Source: Candidatus Gastranaerophilales bacterium
GTDB taxonomy: Bacteria; Cyanobacteriota; Vampirovibrionia; Gastranaerophilales; Gastranaerophilaceae
Direction: 5' to 3'
Length of the DNA: 32,568 nucleotides
Assembly: GCA_947589705.1 (NCBI GenBank)
Contig: CANQCO010000012.1
Location: forward strand, 1-32,568
The notes under the pieces are model-generated. The model saw only the letters and a list, made by a program, of their open reading frames with translations. It was not told the origin of the DNA and did not search any database. The position numbers were made by a program, and so were the translations under genes. Positions 9,790 through 17,523 of this stretch are shown here, piece after piece; positions within the stretch are counted from its first letter, which is position 1, and the number at the start of each line of letters is the position of its first letter.

Positions 9790-9797
9790 TAATTATT

Positions 9798-10475
9798 ATG
9801 AATATAATAAGCGAACTAAAAAATGAAGTAATAATATCAGTGCAGGCAATGAAGGGGGAACCTTTATATGATGAAATTGCTATGACTGCTATGATGAAAT
9901 CCGTTATAAATGGTGGAGCTAAAGCTTTAAGACTGGCAGGCGCAAGAGATGTCAAAAATGCAAAAAAACTTTTTAATGTTCCAGTAATAGGACTCACTAA
10001 GCCTGATAAACTCCCTGATAACTGGCTTGATGTTGTTTATATTACTCCTTCTTTAAAAGAAGTTGATGAACTTATTTCAGCCGGAGCTGATATTATAGCG
10101 ACGGATGCTACTAAAAGACAAAGACCAAAAGAGTCTTTAGAAGAAATTGTTAAATATGTTCACGATAATAACAGGCTTATAATGGCTGATATTTCTAATT
10201 TTGACGAAGGACTAAACGCACAAAACCTCGGATTTGATATTATTTCAACAACACTTTCCGGTTATACAAAATATACCGAAACATCGAGTACAAAACCTGA
10301 TTTTGAGCTTCTTGATAAACTTGTTAAAAACTTAAATACCCCGATAGTTTTAGAAGGCAGAATTTGGAATCCTAAAGAAGTGGATAGAGCATTTGAGCTT
10401 GGTGCACATTGCGTTGTTATAGGCTCTGCCGTTACAAGACCTCAGTTAATTACTAAAAGATTTATAGAAAGATAA
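9798..10475 (+). CDS. nanE: N-acylglucosamine/ManNAc-6-phosphate 2-epimerase
   Basis: A 225-aa TIM-barrel protein. Hallmarks are VQAMKGEPLYDE at the N-terminus, the GAKALRLAG strand, VIGLTKPDKL, IATDATKRQRP (conserved ATxRxRP form), LIMADISNFDEG and the phosphate-binding end VVIGSAVTRPQLITKRF. Family reaction: interconverts ManNAc-6-P and GlcNAc-6-P, the step that passes sialic-acid-derived amino sugar to glucosamine metabolism. It is followed after 2 bp by a ROK kinase, which could supply ManNAc-6-P. No sialic acid lyase or transporter is visible in the window. TATAAT lies exactly 7 bp before the ATG, overlapping the previous stop codon, and no Shine-Dalgarno is seen. Confidence 0.95.
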   Translation: MNIISELKNEVIISVQAMKGEPLYDEIAMTAMMKSVINGGAKALRLAGARDVKNAKKLFNVPVIGLTKPDKLPDNWLDVVYITPSLKEVDELISAGADIIATDATKRQRPKESLEEIVKYVHDNNRLIMADISNFDEGLNAQNLGFDIISTTLSGYTKYTETSSTKPDFELLDKLVKNLNTPIVLEGRIWNPKEVDRAFELGAHCVVIGSAVTRPQLITKRFIER

Positions 10476-10477
10476 TT

Positions 10478-11398
10478 ATGGCAAAAATTTTATCAATAGA
10501 TGTAGGCGGAACTAAGCTTTCATATTGCATTATTAACGAAAAAGGCGAAATAATAAGTAAAATTGAAAAAACTTCTACACCTAAAAATATTGAAGATATG
10601 AAAAAAATTTTTCATAAAATAATCTCATCATACGAAAAAGATGTTGATTTTATAGCATTTGCAACGGCAGGCGCCGTTAATCTTTCAAATACAAAAGTTG
10701 AATCTTCTACTCCTAATCTGCCGGAAGGGTATAATTCCATTGATTTTTCTTTGTTAAGTAAAAAACATGTTTATGTTGAAAATGACGCAAACGCTGCTGC
10801 GTGGGCTGAATATAAAACAGGGGCAGCAATAGGTGATAATAATACTATTATTATTACTTTAGGTACAGGTATCGGAGGCGGATTTATTATTGACGGTAAA
10901 ATGCTCAGAGGTAAATCGGGAAGAGGTGGTGAAGTCGGCAGTATGAAGATTAATTCTAAAGGAAGAATATGTACTTGCCGTAGAAAGGACTGCTGGGAAA
11001 GCTACGCCTCAGGTACAGGCTTAAAAACTTCTGCAGTTGAACTTGCTTTATCTGATGATATCTTTAAAACAAGTATTTTTAAAGATAAAACCCCTGATGA
11101 AATTACTACTTATGATATTATTGAAGGGATTAAGAAAAATGATTCTTATAGTAAAAAAGTTTTTGAAATATGGAAAAATGATTTAATTACGGGATTAATA
11201 GGTTTGACAAATATATTTGATCCTGAAAGTATCGTAATTTCAGGTGGTATGGGTCAATTTATTAATACATCAGAAATAGAAGAAAAAATTAATTCTGAAA
11301 TTGTTGTTTCGCCTGTTAAAATTAAACTCGCCAAAGCTGGTAATCTCGCAGGCATGATTGGTGCTGCTCTTTTGGCTTTTCAAAAATTTAGTGTATAA
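10478..11398 (+). CDS. ROK-family sugar kinase, probable N-acetylmannosamine kinase
   Basis: A 306-aa ROK kinase. The phosphate-1 loop is ILSIDVGGTKLSY, the sugar-binding and catalytic region is VYVENDANAAAWAE with the catalytic Asp in ENDAN, and IITLGTGIGGGFIIDGK is phosphate-2. ROK zinc ligands appear as CTCRRKDCWESYASGTG, with the preceding His position replaced in GGEVGSMKI (many ROK kinases have GHxxI). That change may alter sugar or zinc handling. The position directly after nanE suggests phosphorylation of ManNAc (NanK). Glucokinase activity cannot be excluded from sequence alone. Cytoplasmic. The gene overlaps nothing and is followed by a parvulin gene after about 17 bp. Confidence 0.85.
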   Translation: MAKILSIDVGGTKLSYCIINEKGEIISKIEKTSTPKNIEDMKKIFHKIISSYEKDVDFIAFATAGAVNLSNTKVESSTPNLPEGYNSIDFSLLSKKHVYVENDANAAAWAEYKTGAAIGDNNTIIITLGTGIGGGFIIDGKMLRGKSGRGGEVGSMKINSKGRICTCRRKDCWESYASGTGLKTSAVELALSDDIFKTSIFKDKTPDEITTYDIIEGIKKNDSYSKKVFEIWKNDLITGLIGLTNIFDPESIVISGGMGQFINTSEIEEKINSEIVVSPVKIKLAKAGNLAGMIGAALLAFQKFSV

Positions 11399-11415
11399 TC
11401 AAATTGAGGTTGCTT

Positions 11416-11820
11416 ATGAAATTGATTTTAAATATTTTTTGTTGGATTTTAGCTGTATTTTGTTTTTATTTCCCTTTTTCGTATTATGATTCTGTAATGA
11501 ATAAGAAAGAAGTGAAAATCTCACATATTCTTGTTGATTCAGAACATAAAGCCCAAGAGATAAGACAAAATATTATTGATAAAAAAATTACTTTTGAACA
11601 TGCTGCTTTTATGTATTCTATTGATTCTTCCGCTAAGGATAAAGGTGATATTGGTTTTGTCATGAAAGATTTACTGCATGATGAATTTAAGGATATTGCA
11701 TTTAGACTGAATAAAGGTCAAGTATCTGAAATTATAAAATCGGATGATGGCTGGCATATTATTAAAATTACTGATATTAAAAAATTTTCCGATAAAGATT
11801 CTTTTCCAAATCATAAATGA
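11416..11820 (+). CDS. Small membrane-anchored parvulin (PpiC-type peptidyl-prolyl isomerase)
   Basis: The ORF track begins at a TTG (11404). I prefer the ATG at 11416 because TTGAGG six bases upstream serves as the ribosome-binding site. The product is about 134 aa. It has one N-terminal hydrophobic segment (ILNIFCWILAVFCFYFPF) followed by a single rotamase domain: KISHILVDSEHKAQEI, SIDSSAKDKGDIGFV, IAFRLNKGQVSEIIKSDDGWHIIKI. These are the standard parvulin strands and the C-terminal G-W/Y-H motif. Predicted role: folding of exported proteins at the periplasmic face. It lacks the SurA/PrsA chaperone domains, so it is a minimal form. It is last in the SGNH-nanE-ROK run. Confidence 0.88.
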   Translation: MKLILNIFCWILAVFCFYFPFSYYDSVMNKKEVKISHILVDSEHKAQEIRQNIIDKKITFEHAAFMYSIDSSAKDKGDIGFVMKDLLHDEFKDIAFRLNKGQVSEIIKSDDGWHIIKITDIKKFSDKDSFPNHK

Positions 11821-11839
11821 TTTTATGTTTTATGATTAG

Positions 11840-11867
11840 TTGAATAAAAAATTTATTTTGATATAAT
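11840..11867 (+). promoter_or_regulatory. Sigma-70-type promoter
   Basis: TTGAAT (11840-11845), a 16-bp spacer and a perfect TATAAT (11862-11867) precede the gene at 11896. The expected start is near 11874, with GAGG as ribosome-binding site in the short leader. A weak AT hairpin (AATCATAAA / TTTATGATT, 11809-11837) overlaps the -35. Confidence 0.6.
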
Positions 11868-11895
11868 TAATATAAAGAAGTTGTGAGGAATTAAT

Positions 11896-12630
11896 ATGGC
11901 CGTAAGAAACCAACTACCCGAAGGGGTCGGGAGAAAAATAGTTGAAGCATTAAAAAGACAAGCTGAAGCTAATATTTCACCTATAACAGATATTGATAAT
12001 ACAAATTTAAATAGTGATTCTTTTAGTGATGTTAAAACTTTTGAAGATGTAAGTTTAGAATTATCTCAGGAAAAAGCTCCTGTTGAAGATTTTATAGTTG
12101 AAGAATCACCTATTGTTGATACAAATGAAAATGTAAATGTGAATATAAATAATGTAAATGCTTCTAATGGACCATTAAATGATGATAGTAAAATAGAAGT
12201 AAAAGAAAATATCGAAGAAATACCTATTGCGCCTAAGCAAGTCCAGCCATTTGATTTTTCTGAACAAACAATTGTTAAAAAAGATAAACTTCAAAAGCCT
12301 ACGCCTGTTGTTAGTGTTAATATACCTTCAAATGTTGCTATTTTGAGAAATCTTATAGCTACTTTGCCTGCGGGTGTTTCTAAACAAACAGGTGCTCAAA
12401 TCATTAGGCAGACTCTTGAAGCTATGGGGCTTCCTATGAACAGTGTACTTAAAGAAGCTCAGGAAGTTCAAGAAGAATTGAATACCTCGGTAAGAGAATT
12501 TATGTTAAAAATTCAAGAGTATAAAACTAATATTTTAAGACTTGAAGAATCTGTTAATGAGTATCAAAAAAATGTTGCTCAATTAAATGACCTTGTTAGT
12601 TTGTTTCTATTAACTGATAAAAATAACTAG
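11896..12630 (+). CDS. Uncharacterised protein with acidic linker and C-terminal coiled coil
   Basis: A 244-aa protein I do not recognise. It has a short basic, probably folded N-terminus (MAVRNQLPEGVGRKIVEALK). A long acidic, Asn/Val/Glu-rich, low-complexity linker follows (about residues 35-130). The conserved-looking C-terminal part starts VAILRNLIATLPAGVSKQTG and runs into a predicted coiled coil (EVQEELNTSVREFMLKIQEY, then LRLEESVNEYQKNVAQLNDL). No signal peptide or membrane helix is seen. The architecture, a head plus disordered linker plus coiled coil, suits a scaffold or cytoskeletal adaptor, but that is only a guess. It has its own promoter and GAGG ribosome-binding site. Its stop shares CTAG with the convergent downstream gene. 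Confidence 0.8.
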   Translation: MAVRNQLPEGVGRKIVEALKRQAEANISPITDIDNTNLNSDSFSDVKTFEDVSLELSQEKAPVEDFIVEESPIVDTNENVNVNINNVNASNGPLNDDSKIEVKENIEEIPIAPKQVQPFDFSEQTIVKKDKLQKPTPVVSVNIPSNVAILRNLIATLPAGVSKQTGAQIIRQTLEAMGLPMNSVLKEAQEVQEELNTSVREFMLKIQEYKTNILRLEESVNEYQKNVAQLNDLVSLFLLTDKNN

Positions 12631-13385
12631 ATTTTATTGTTTACTCCGTAGCCAAACAGAGCAAAATCATATTTTACAGGGTCTTTTGAATCAAACATTT
12701 TTAAATTATTTGTTAGTTCGATAACGCTTTCATAAGCGTTATCGTTCCGTTTTAACAGCCCTAATAATCTGCTTATTTTTGCTACATGGGTATCTAATGG
12801 AATTAATAATTCAGATTTATCTATAAATTTCCAAATACCTATATCAACTTCACTTTTGCGGACAAACCATCTCAAAAGCATATTTAATCTTTTTAATGCG
12901 CTCTTTTTTTCGGGGTTTGGCAGAAGGTGATAAAATCCTCTTGTTATGTTATTTTTGTCAACTCTTGCATAAAAATAATCAACTGCGCCCTGAAACATAT
13001 CCCATATCTCTTTTTTATTGCCGTATGAGTATTTAAAAAGGCTTTCTAATGTTTCATTTTCGCTGTAGAGCATGTTCAAAATCTTAAATATTTCAATTAA
13101 ATCGCAGTCTTTCGAAAATCTGTAGTCGCAATTTTTTATATTGTTGTCATTTTTATCAAATGATTTTACATATTCTAAAATGTTACTGCCGGTTAAATTA
13201 AAAATATGATTCAATTTTTCAATAAAAACTTCTCTTTTTCCGTATGCAAACATAGAGGCAATGAAACCGGCTATTTCAATATCTTCTTTATTTTTGTATC
13301 TGTGTACAAATTGCACGGGATCATCTTTTATAAAATCTTTTGTTTCATATTCAAGTGCATATTTATCAAGTTCTGTTTTTATCAT
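12627..13385 (-). CDS. TIGR02757 / DUF2400 family protein
   Basis: A 252-aa protein matching the TIGR02757 family by pattern. An N-terminal DDPVQFVHRYKNKEDIEIAGFIASMFAYGKRE segment is followed by RGFYHLLPNP, LLRWFVRKSEVDIGIWKFID, LLIPLDTHVAKISRLLGLLKR and the terminal DPVKYDFALFGYGV. The PLDTHVxKxxRLLGL motif is reminiscent of HhH-GPD DNA glycosylase folds, where an Asp and a basic residue are catalytic. No biochemical activity is firmly known to me for this family. It is the last gene of the rseP-to-here minus-strand run: its start overlaps the tadA stop by one base (TAATG). It ends within a shared CTAG with the plus-strand gene. Confidence 0.85.
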   Translation of the reverse strand: MIKTELDKYALEYETKDFIKDDPVQFVHRYKNKEDIEIAGFIASMFAYGKREVFIEKLNHIFNLTGSNILEYVKSFDKNDNNIKNCDYRFSKDCDLIEIFKILNMLYSENETLESLFKYSYGNKKEIWDMFQGAVDYFYARVDKNNITRGFYHLLPNPEKKSALKRLNMLLRWFVRKSEVDIGIWKFIDKSELLIPLDTHVAKISRLLGLLKRNDNAYESVIELTNNLKMFDSKDPVKYDFALFGYGVNNKI

Positions 13386-13816
13386 TATCTTATTTTCTCA
13401 AAATAGTCCTTTAATAATTTAGAGCATTCTTCTTCAAGAATACCGCCTTTTACTTCTATATTATAACCCATAATACTACGCATGTCTGATTTAGAGCCAA
13501 ATGCGCCATTTAATAAATCATTACAGCCAAAATAAACGGATTTTAATCTTGCCTGTAAAATAGCACTGGCACACATCGGGCATGGCTCTAATGTTACATA
13601 CATTTCACAGTCATTTAATCTCCAATTTTTTAATTTATGACATGCTCTTTTAATTGCAAGCATTTCTGCGTGGTATATTGCATTTTGCCTTTTTTCACGT
13701 TCATTTACCGCCATAGATATTATTTTATTATTTTTAACTATAATTGCACCTATTGGAATATCTTTTCCTGATTTTTTTGCTTTTTCTATGGCTTTTTGCA
13801 TGAATTCAAGCTTCAT
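13385..13816 (-). CDS. tadA: tRNA-specific adenosine deaminase / nucleoside deaminase
   Basis: A 143-aa cytidine-deaminase-fold protein. Zinc and catalytic motifs are complete: YHAEMLAIKRA (His ligand and proton-shuttle Glu) and LEPCPMCASAIL (two Cys ligands). N-terminal KAKKSGKDIPIGAIIVKNNKI and C-terminal GAFGSKSDM resemble TadA, which converts A34 to inosine in tRNA-Arg(ACG). Guanine deaminase-like relatives share these motifs, so TadA is the most likely but not the only reading. It overlaps the histidine kinase gene by 11 bp and abuts the TIGR02757 gene, so it is part of the same transcription unit. Confidence 0.88.
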   Translation of the reverse strand: MKLEFMQKAIEKAKKSGKDIPIGAIIVKNNKIISMAVNEREKRQNAIYHAEMLAIKRACHKLKNWRLNDCEMYVTLEPCPMCASAILQARLKSVYFGCNDLLNGAFGSKSDMRSIMGYNIEVKGGILEEECSKLLKDYFEKIR

Positions 13817-15509
13817 TATTAATATTCTCCGATTCTTTAAATAAAGGTAAAACTATTTTAACTGCAAATCTGTTGTCTGTATATGATTTTAGATGTACAC
13901 TTCCGTTCATGGCTTCAACAAGTCCTTTTACTATGTATAAACCAAGTCCTGTTCCTCTTGTTGTTCTTGTTGTTTTATCATCTAGTCTTATAAATTTATC
14001 AAATAAAGTGTTAAGTACATGTTTTTCAATAAAATCAGCCTGATTTGATATCTTTATTATTGCTCTGTTATTTTCTGTTGAGGCTTCAATTTTTATAGGA
14101 GTATCAGGATAAGCATATTTATTTGCATTGCCTAATATATTTATTATAACCTGTTCTAATCTGTCCTTATCTGCCAAAATGTCAGGAAAGTCATTTGTTA
14201 TTTCATTTTCTATCGGTCTTGTTTCTATATTTTTAACCGAATATATTGAAGCTTCAATAATATTTAATATGTTGACTCTTTCAAGATTTATATTAAGTTT
14301 AGCCCCTTCAATATCTGGAATAACAAGCAGGTCTTCTATCATCCTCGACAGTCTTTCTGATTGCTGTTTTATTATAAGTAGTGATTTATGTTTTGTTTCT
14401 TCGTCAATTTCTATATCCGTTCTCAATAATCTTGAAGTATATCCTCTTATACTTGTTAAAGGTGTTCTTAATTCGTGGCTTACCGTATCTACAAGGTTTG
14501 AACGGAAATTATCTAATTGTTTTAATTCTTTATTTTTTTGTTTTAGTTTTTTATATGATTCATTTATTTCGTTGACCATTTTATTAAACTCATCTGCAAG
14601 AAATATTATTTCTCTGGGGGTGAATATGTTTGTTAAAAGAGATATCTGTCTTTTATAGTTTCCTTTTGATATTGCTATTATTCCTTTAAATAGCTGCCTT
14701 ATGTTGATATAGAGGTAGTATGTATATAAAAGAGTTAATAAAATAGTAATAGCAGCAGCAATCAGAAAAGAGAGAAGAATTTTTATTCTTGCTTTGTTGA
14801 TTGTGGATTTTGTCAATGCTTCCGTAGTATTTACTATAATGATAAGATTGACATTATCCATTTTTAAATAGACTCTCGGTTGATTTTTAATTTCTTCAAA
14901 CCTTGTTGCTATATTATTTACTAAATTTACCGGTAATTGTTTTATACAATCATTAAAATCGGTTTCATCATAGTTATGTGAAAAAATTAAATTGCCTGAT
15001 TTATCAACTACATATATTCTTCTGCCTTTTTCTTCCGATATATTATTAAAGATATTATCTTTAATTACTTTAGTATTAACTTCAGCTTTTAAATATTTAT
15101 CATCGTGGATTTTTTTTATAAGCCACAATTGTTCATTTTCAGGATTATATTCAAGGTTCTGCTCGGTTTCAAAATTATTTTGCTCTGAGGGATGAATTAT
15201 CTCAAAATCTTTAAAAACATTGGAGTTAATAGCTATATCTTTTAGCATTAAATTTTGAGCAGATTCTGTTTTTATATGCTTAAGAGAAATGGTAATTTCA
15301 TTGAGTCTGTTTTGATCGGAATTTATTATTGAAAAAATATTGTTTTCTATGATTCTGGCAAACATCTGTGCCGAATATCCGAGTTCTTTTCTTATAGAAT
15401 GCTGGCTTACATTATTTATTACAACCCAAGCGATAACAGAAGGAACTAAAACTCCTATCAGAGAAATTATTATAATTTGTTCAACTATTTTTAATCTTTT
15501 TCTAAACAT
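13806..15509 (-). CDS. Membrane sensor histidine kinase
   Basis: The ORF track start at 15518 is TTG. The ATG at 15509 (MFRKRLKIVE) is preferred, giving about 567 aa and an 8-bp overlap with the regulator gene. Order: TM1 (IIIISLIGVLVPSVIAWVVI), a roughly 200-residue extracytoplasmic sensor (PAS/Cache-like, with RRIYVVDKSGNLIFSHN), TM2 (LLSFLIAAAITILLTLLYTYY), a HAMP region (about 265-320), HisKA with DTVSHELRTPLTSIRGY (phospho-accepting His about residue 345) and HATPase_c with NILGNANKYAY (N box) and TRGTGLGLYIVKGL (G2 box). Together with the upstream response regulator it forms a two-component system. The signal is unknown. Position after the glutathione genes suggests, but does not show, a redox or envelope-stress link. 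Confidence 0.95.
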   Translation of the reverse strand: MFRKRLKIVEQIIIISLIGVLVPSVIAWVVINNVSQHSIRKELGYSAQMFARIIENNIFSIINSDQNRLNEITISLKHIKTESAQNLMLKDIAINSNVFKDFEIIHPSEQNNFETEQNLEYNPENEQLWLIKKIHDDKYLKAEVNTKVIKDNIFNNISEEKGRRIYVVDKSGNLIFSHNYDETDFNDCIKQLPVNLVNNIATRFEEIKNQPRVYLKMDNVNLIIIVNTTEALTKSTINKARIKILLSFLIAAAITILLTLLYTYYLYINIRQLFKGIIAISKGNYKRQISLLTNIFTPREIIFLADEFNKMVNEINESYKKLKQKNKELKQLDNFRSNLVDTVSHELRTPLTSIRGYTSRLLRTDIEIDEETKHKSLLIIKQQSERLSRMIEDLLVIPDIEGAKLNINLERVNILNIIEASIYSVKNIETRPIENEITNDFPDILADKDRLEQVIINILGNANKYAYPDTPIKIEASTENNRAIIKISNQADFIEKHVLNTLFDKFIRLDDKTTRTTRGTGLGLYIVKGLVEAMNGSVHLKSYTDNRFAVKIVLPLFKESENINNEA

Positions 15510-16209
15510 CTTCACCAAACGGAGTTAATTTGTATCCTACGTTATTTACGGTATGCAGGTAATCAGGTATTTTTGGATTATCTTCAATTTTTTGCCTTAA
15601 TCCTCCAACATGGACTCTTAGCATTCTGACATCGTCATCTGAGTTATATCCCCATACTTCATCGAGTAGTACGGCAAGGGTTACCGCATTATTAAAGTGC
15701 TGTATAAGGCAGTATAGTATTTCAAATTCCGTAGGGGTGAGTTTTATGCGCTTACCTTTTATTTCTGTTTCAAGTGAATCCGGGAATAATTCAATATCTC
15801 CGATTTTTAATATTTCTTGTGTCTTTGTTTGTGCCTTATCATTATGATTTCTTCTTACAAGGGCTCTTACCCTTAATAAGACTTCCTGTATATCAAAAGG
15901 TTTTACTATATAATCATCCGCACCCGAGTCAAAACCTTGCGTTTTATCGTTTATTGTACCTTTAGCAGTGAGCATTAGTATCGGAATTTCCGGTTTTGAG
16001 TTTCTTATGTGTTTACAAACTTCAAATCCGTTCATTTTTGGCATCATAACATCAAGCAGAATTAAATCATAATTGTTTTTTAATGCTTTTTGAAGTGCTT
16101 CTTCTCCGTCTTTTGCGCTTTCAACTTCATATCCGCTGTGAGATAAATCAAACTCCAGAAGCTCTCTGATTTCGTTATCATCATCTGCTATTAATAGTTT
16201 TTGTGACAC
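15502..16209 (-). CDS. OmpR/PhoB-family response regulator
   Basis: A 235-aa regulator with a GTG start (16209), supported by GAGGG about 7 bases upstream. The receiver domain has acidic pocket DDD near residue 10, phospho-acceptor Asp53 in ILLDVMMPKMNGFEV and Lys103 in DDYIVKPF. The C-terminal winged helix has ALVRRNH as linker, then LTPTEFEILYCLIQH, LLDEVWGYNSDDDVRMLRVHVGGLRQKIEDNP and TVNNVGYKL, the typical recognition helix and wing of the PhoB/RpaB group. Encoded 9 bp after gshA and overlapping the sensor kinase, so the two act as a pair. The RxxRVHVxxLRxK helix suggests direct-repeat DNA binding. Confidence 0.96.
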   Translation of the reverse strand: MSQKLLIADDDNEIRELLEFDLSHSGYEVESAKDGEEALQKALKNNYDLILLDVMMPKMNGFEVCKHIRNSKPEIPILMLTAKGTINDKTQGFDSGADDYIVKPFDIQEVLLRVRALVRRNHNDKAQTKTQEILKIGDIELFPDSLETEIKGKRIKLTPTEFEILYCLIQHFNNAVTLAVLLDEVWGYNSDDDVRMLRVHVGGLRQKIEDNPKIPDYLHTVNNVGYKLTPFGEDV

Positions 16210-16218
16210 AATAAACCC

Positions 16219-17523
16219 TCATAATTTTTTATTATTATTGCATATAATATTATATTCATCAATAATATTATCGGCAGGTACTCTTTTGTTATTTATGTAC
16301 TCAAAAACAGGTTCAAGGTACTTTTTTTCATCTTCATTATTTTGTTTTAGGCTTGAGTAAGAAATTTCAAACATTTCTTTAACTAAATCAATTACTTTAT
16401 GAAATCCTATTTTAGCTTCAATAGCTTTTATAGGTGACTCTTTTCGGAGTTTTATAAAATCTTCGTAGCTGTATTTTGATAATATTTTTTCACATTCCTC
16501 AATTGCACTTTCTGAATACATTATGCCTTTCCAAAAAGCGGGAACAGACATTGTCATTTGAGAATTTTGCGCATCGTGGTTTCTTATTTCAACATAACTT
16601 TTTAATCTTACGTCGGGGAAATAAAGACTTATATGGTTATACCAGTCTGAAATTTCAGCTTTTAAACCGTTATAACCGTTTTCCATAAATTCTTTAAATG
16701 TTTGCGAGCAGCCGAAATATGTATTCCCTCTTTGAATAAAAATCATAGGAACATTGAGCAAAATATCTACGTAGTTATTAAATGTAAAATCTTGATTTTT
16801 TTCAAACAGTTTTCTGCTTATATAACCGCACCTGTCTTCATCGACATTAAGCCATGAATTAGCTCTGAATGACTTATATCCTGTTAACTTGGAATCTCTT
16901 ACGGGTGAATTTGCGTAAATGGCGCTTATTATCGGGCTCATTTTTAAAGCCAGAGATAACTTCCTTACGGCATCTTGTTCATTTTTGTAGTCAAAGTTAG
17001 CCTGAATACCTGCCGTTTCTCTCATCATTACAAAGGGAGTCAATTCTTTTGTCGGGAGGTATTTTGTCATATATTCATAACGCTTTTTTGGTATTACATC
17101 AATATTATCAAAGGTAGATACAGGCTGAATCCCCGTATCTGATACCATTGCATTAACATTTTCCGCATAATCGGATAAATTATTATAAAATTCATTTAAT
17201 TTATCTGAAATGGTTTTAATATCTTTAAAAGGGAAAAGGCTTAATTCAACTTGGCTTCCGGGTTCAAGAGATATTACCCCGAAACTGCTCTTTAGCCCCA
17301 TTAAATTATCTTCTTCATAAACTTTTTGCCAGATATTTTTGTCAAAACAGTCTAAAATTTTTACCACATCTTCATATTTAACGGCTTTTTGGCTGTCTTT
17401 ATATATAAGAAGCTTCTCTGATTCCACCCCGATTTTTTGTTCTTCTTTACAGCCGGAGAAAAAAATCTCGGAAAGCTCGTTATAATTTAATGTAGAAATC
17501 TTATCATTATCTTGCAGCAGCAT
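16219..17523 (-). CDS. gshA: Glutamate-cysteine ligase (GCS2 / plant-cyanobacterial-like type)
   Basis: A 434-aa enzyme for the first step of glutathione synthesis (Glu + Cys + ATP to gamma-glutamylcysteine). Visible GCS2-family motifs are EEQKIGVESEKLLIY near the N-terminus (ATP and glutamate site Glu pair), SLEPGSQVELSLFP, MRETAGIQANFDY, YANSPVRDSKLTGYKSFRANSW and YVEIRNHDAQ. These match the plant, cyanobacterial and alphaproteobacterial family rather than the E. coli GshA fold subgroup. It overlaps gshB by 17 bp, indicating coordinated expression, and is followed by the two-component genes. No regulatory site is visible inside the overlaps. Cytoplasmic. Confidence 0.9.
   Translation of the reverse strand: MLLQDNDKISTLNYNELSEIFFSGCKEEQKIGVESEKLLIYKDSQKAVKYEDVVKILDCFDKNIWQKVYEEDNLMGLKSSFGVISLEPGSQVELSLFPFKDIKTISDKLNEFYNNLSDYAENVNAMVSDTGIQPVSTFDNIDVIPKKRYEYMTKYLPTKELTPFVMMRETAGIQANFDYKNEQDAVRKLSLALKMSPIISAIYANSPVRDSKLTGYKSFRANSWLNVDEDRCGYISRKLFEKNQDFTFNNYVDILLNVPMIFIQRGNTYFGCSQTFKEFMENGYNGLKAEISDWYNHISLYFPDVRLKSYVEIRNHDAQNSQMTMSVPAFWKGIMYSESAIEECEKILSKYSYEDFIKLRKESPIKAIEAKIGFHKVIDLVKEMFEISYSSLKQNNEDEKKYLEPVFEYINNKRVPADNIIDEYNIICNNNKKL

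Noticed and set aside
11404-11415. TTG start of the parvulin ORF from the track
   Set aside because: The TTGAGG at that point is better read as the ribosome-binding site for ATG 11416.
11809-11837. Terminator after the parvulin gene (AATCATAAA/TTTATGATT)
   Set aside because: AT-only weak stem with an 11-nt loop and no T-run; it overlaps the next promoter instead.
14128-14658. 176-aa plus-strand ORF antisense to the histidine kinase
   Set aside because: Shadow of a well-supported kinase with all catalytic boxes; no ribosome-binding site or recognisable motif.
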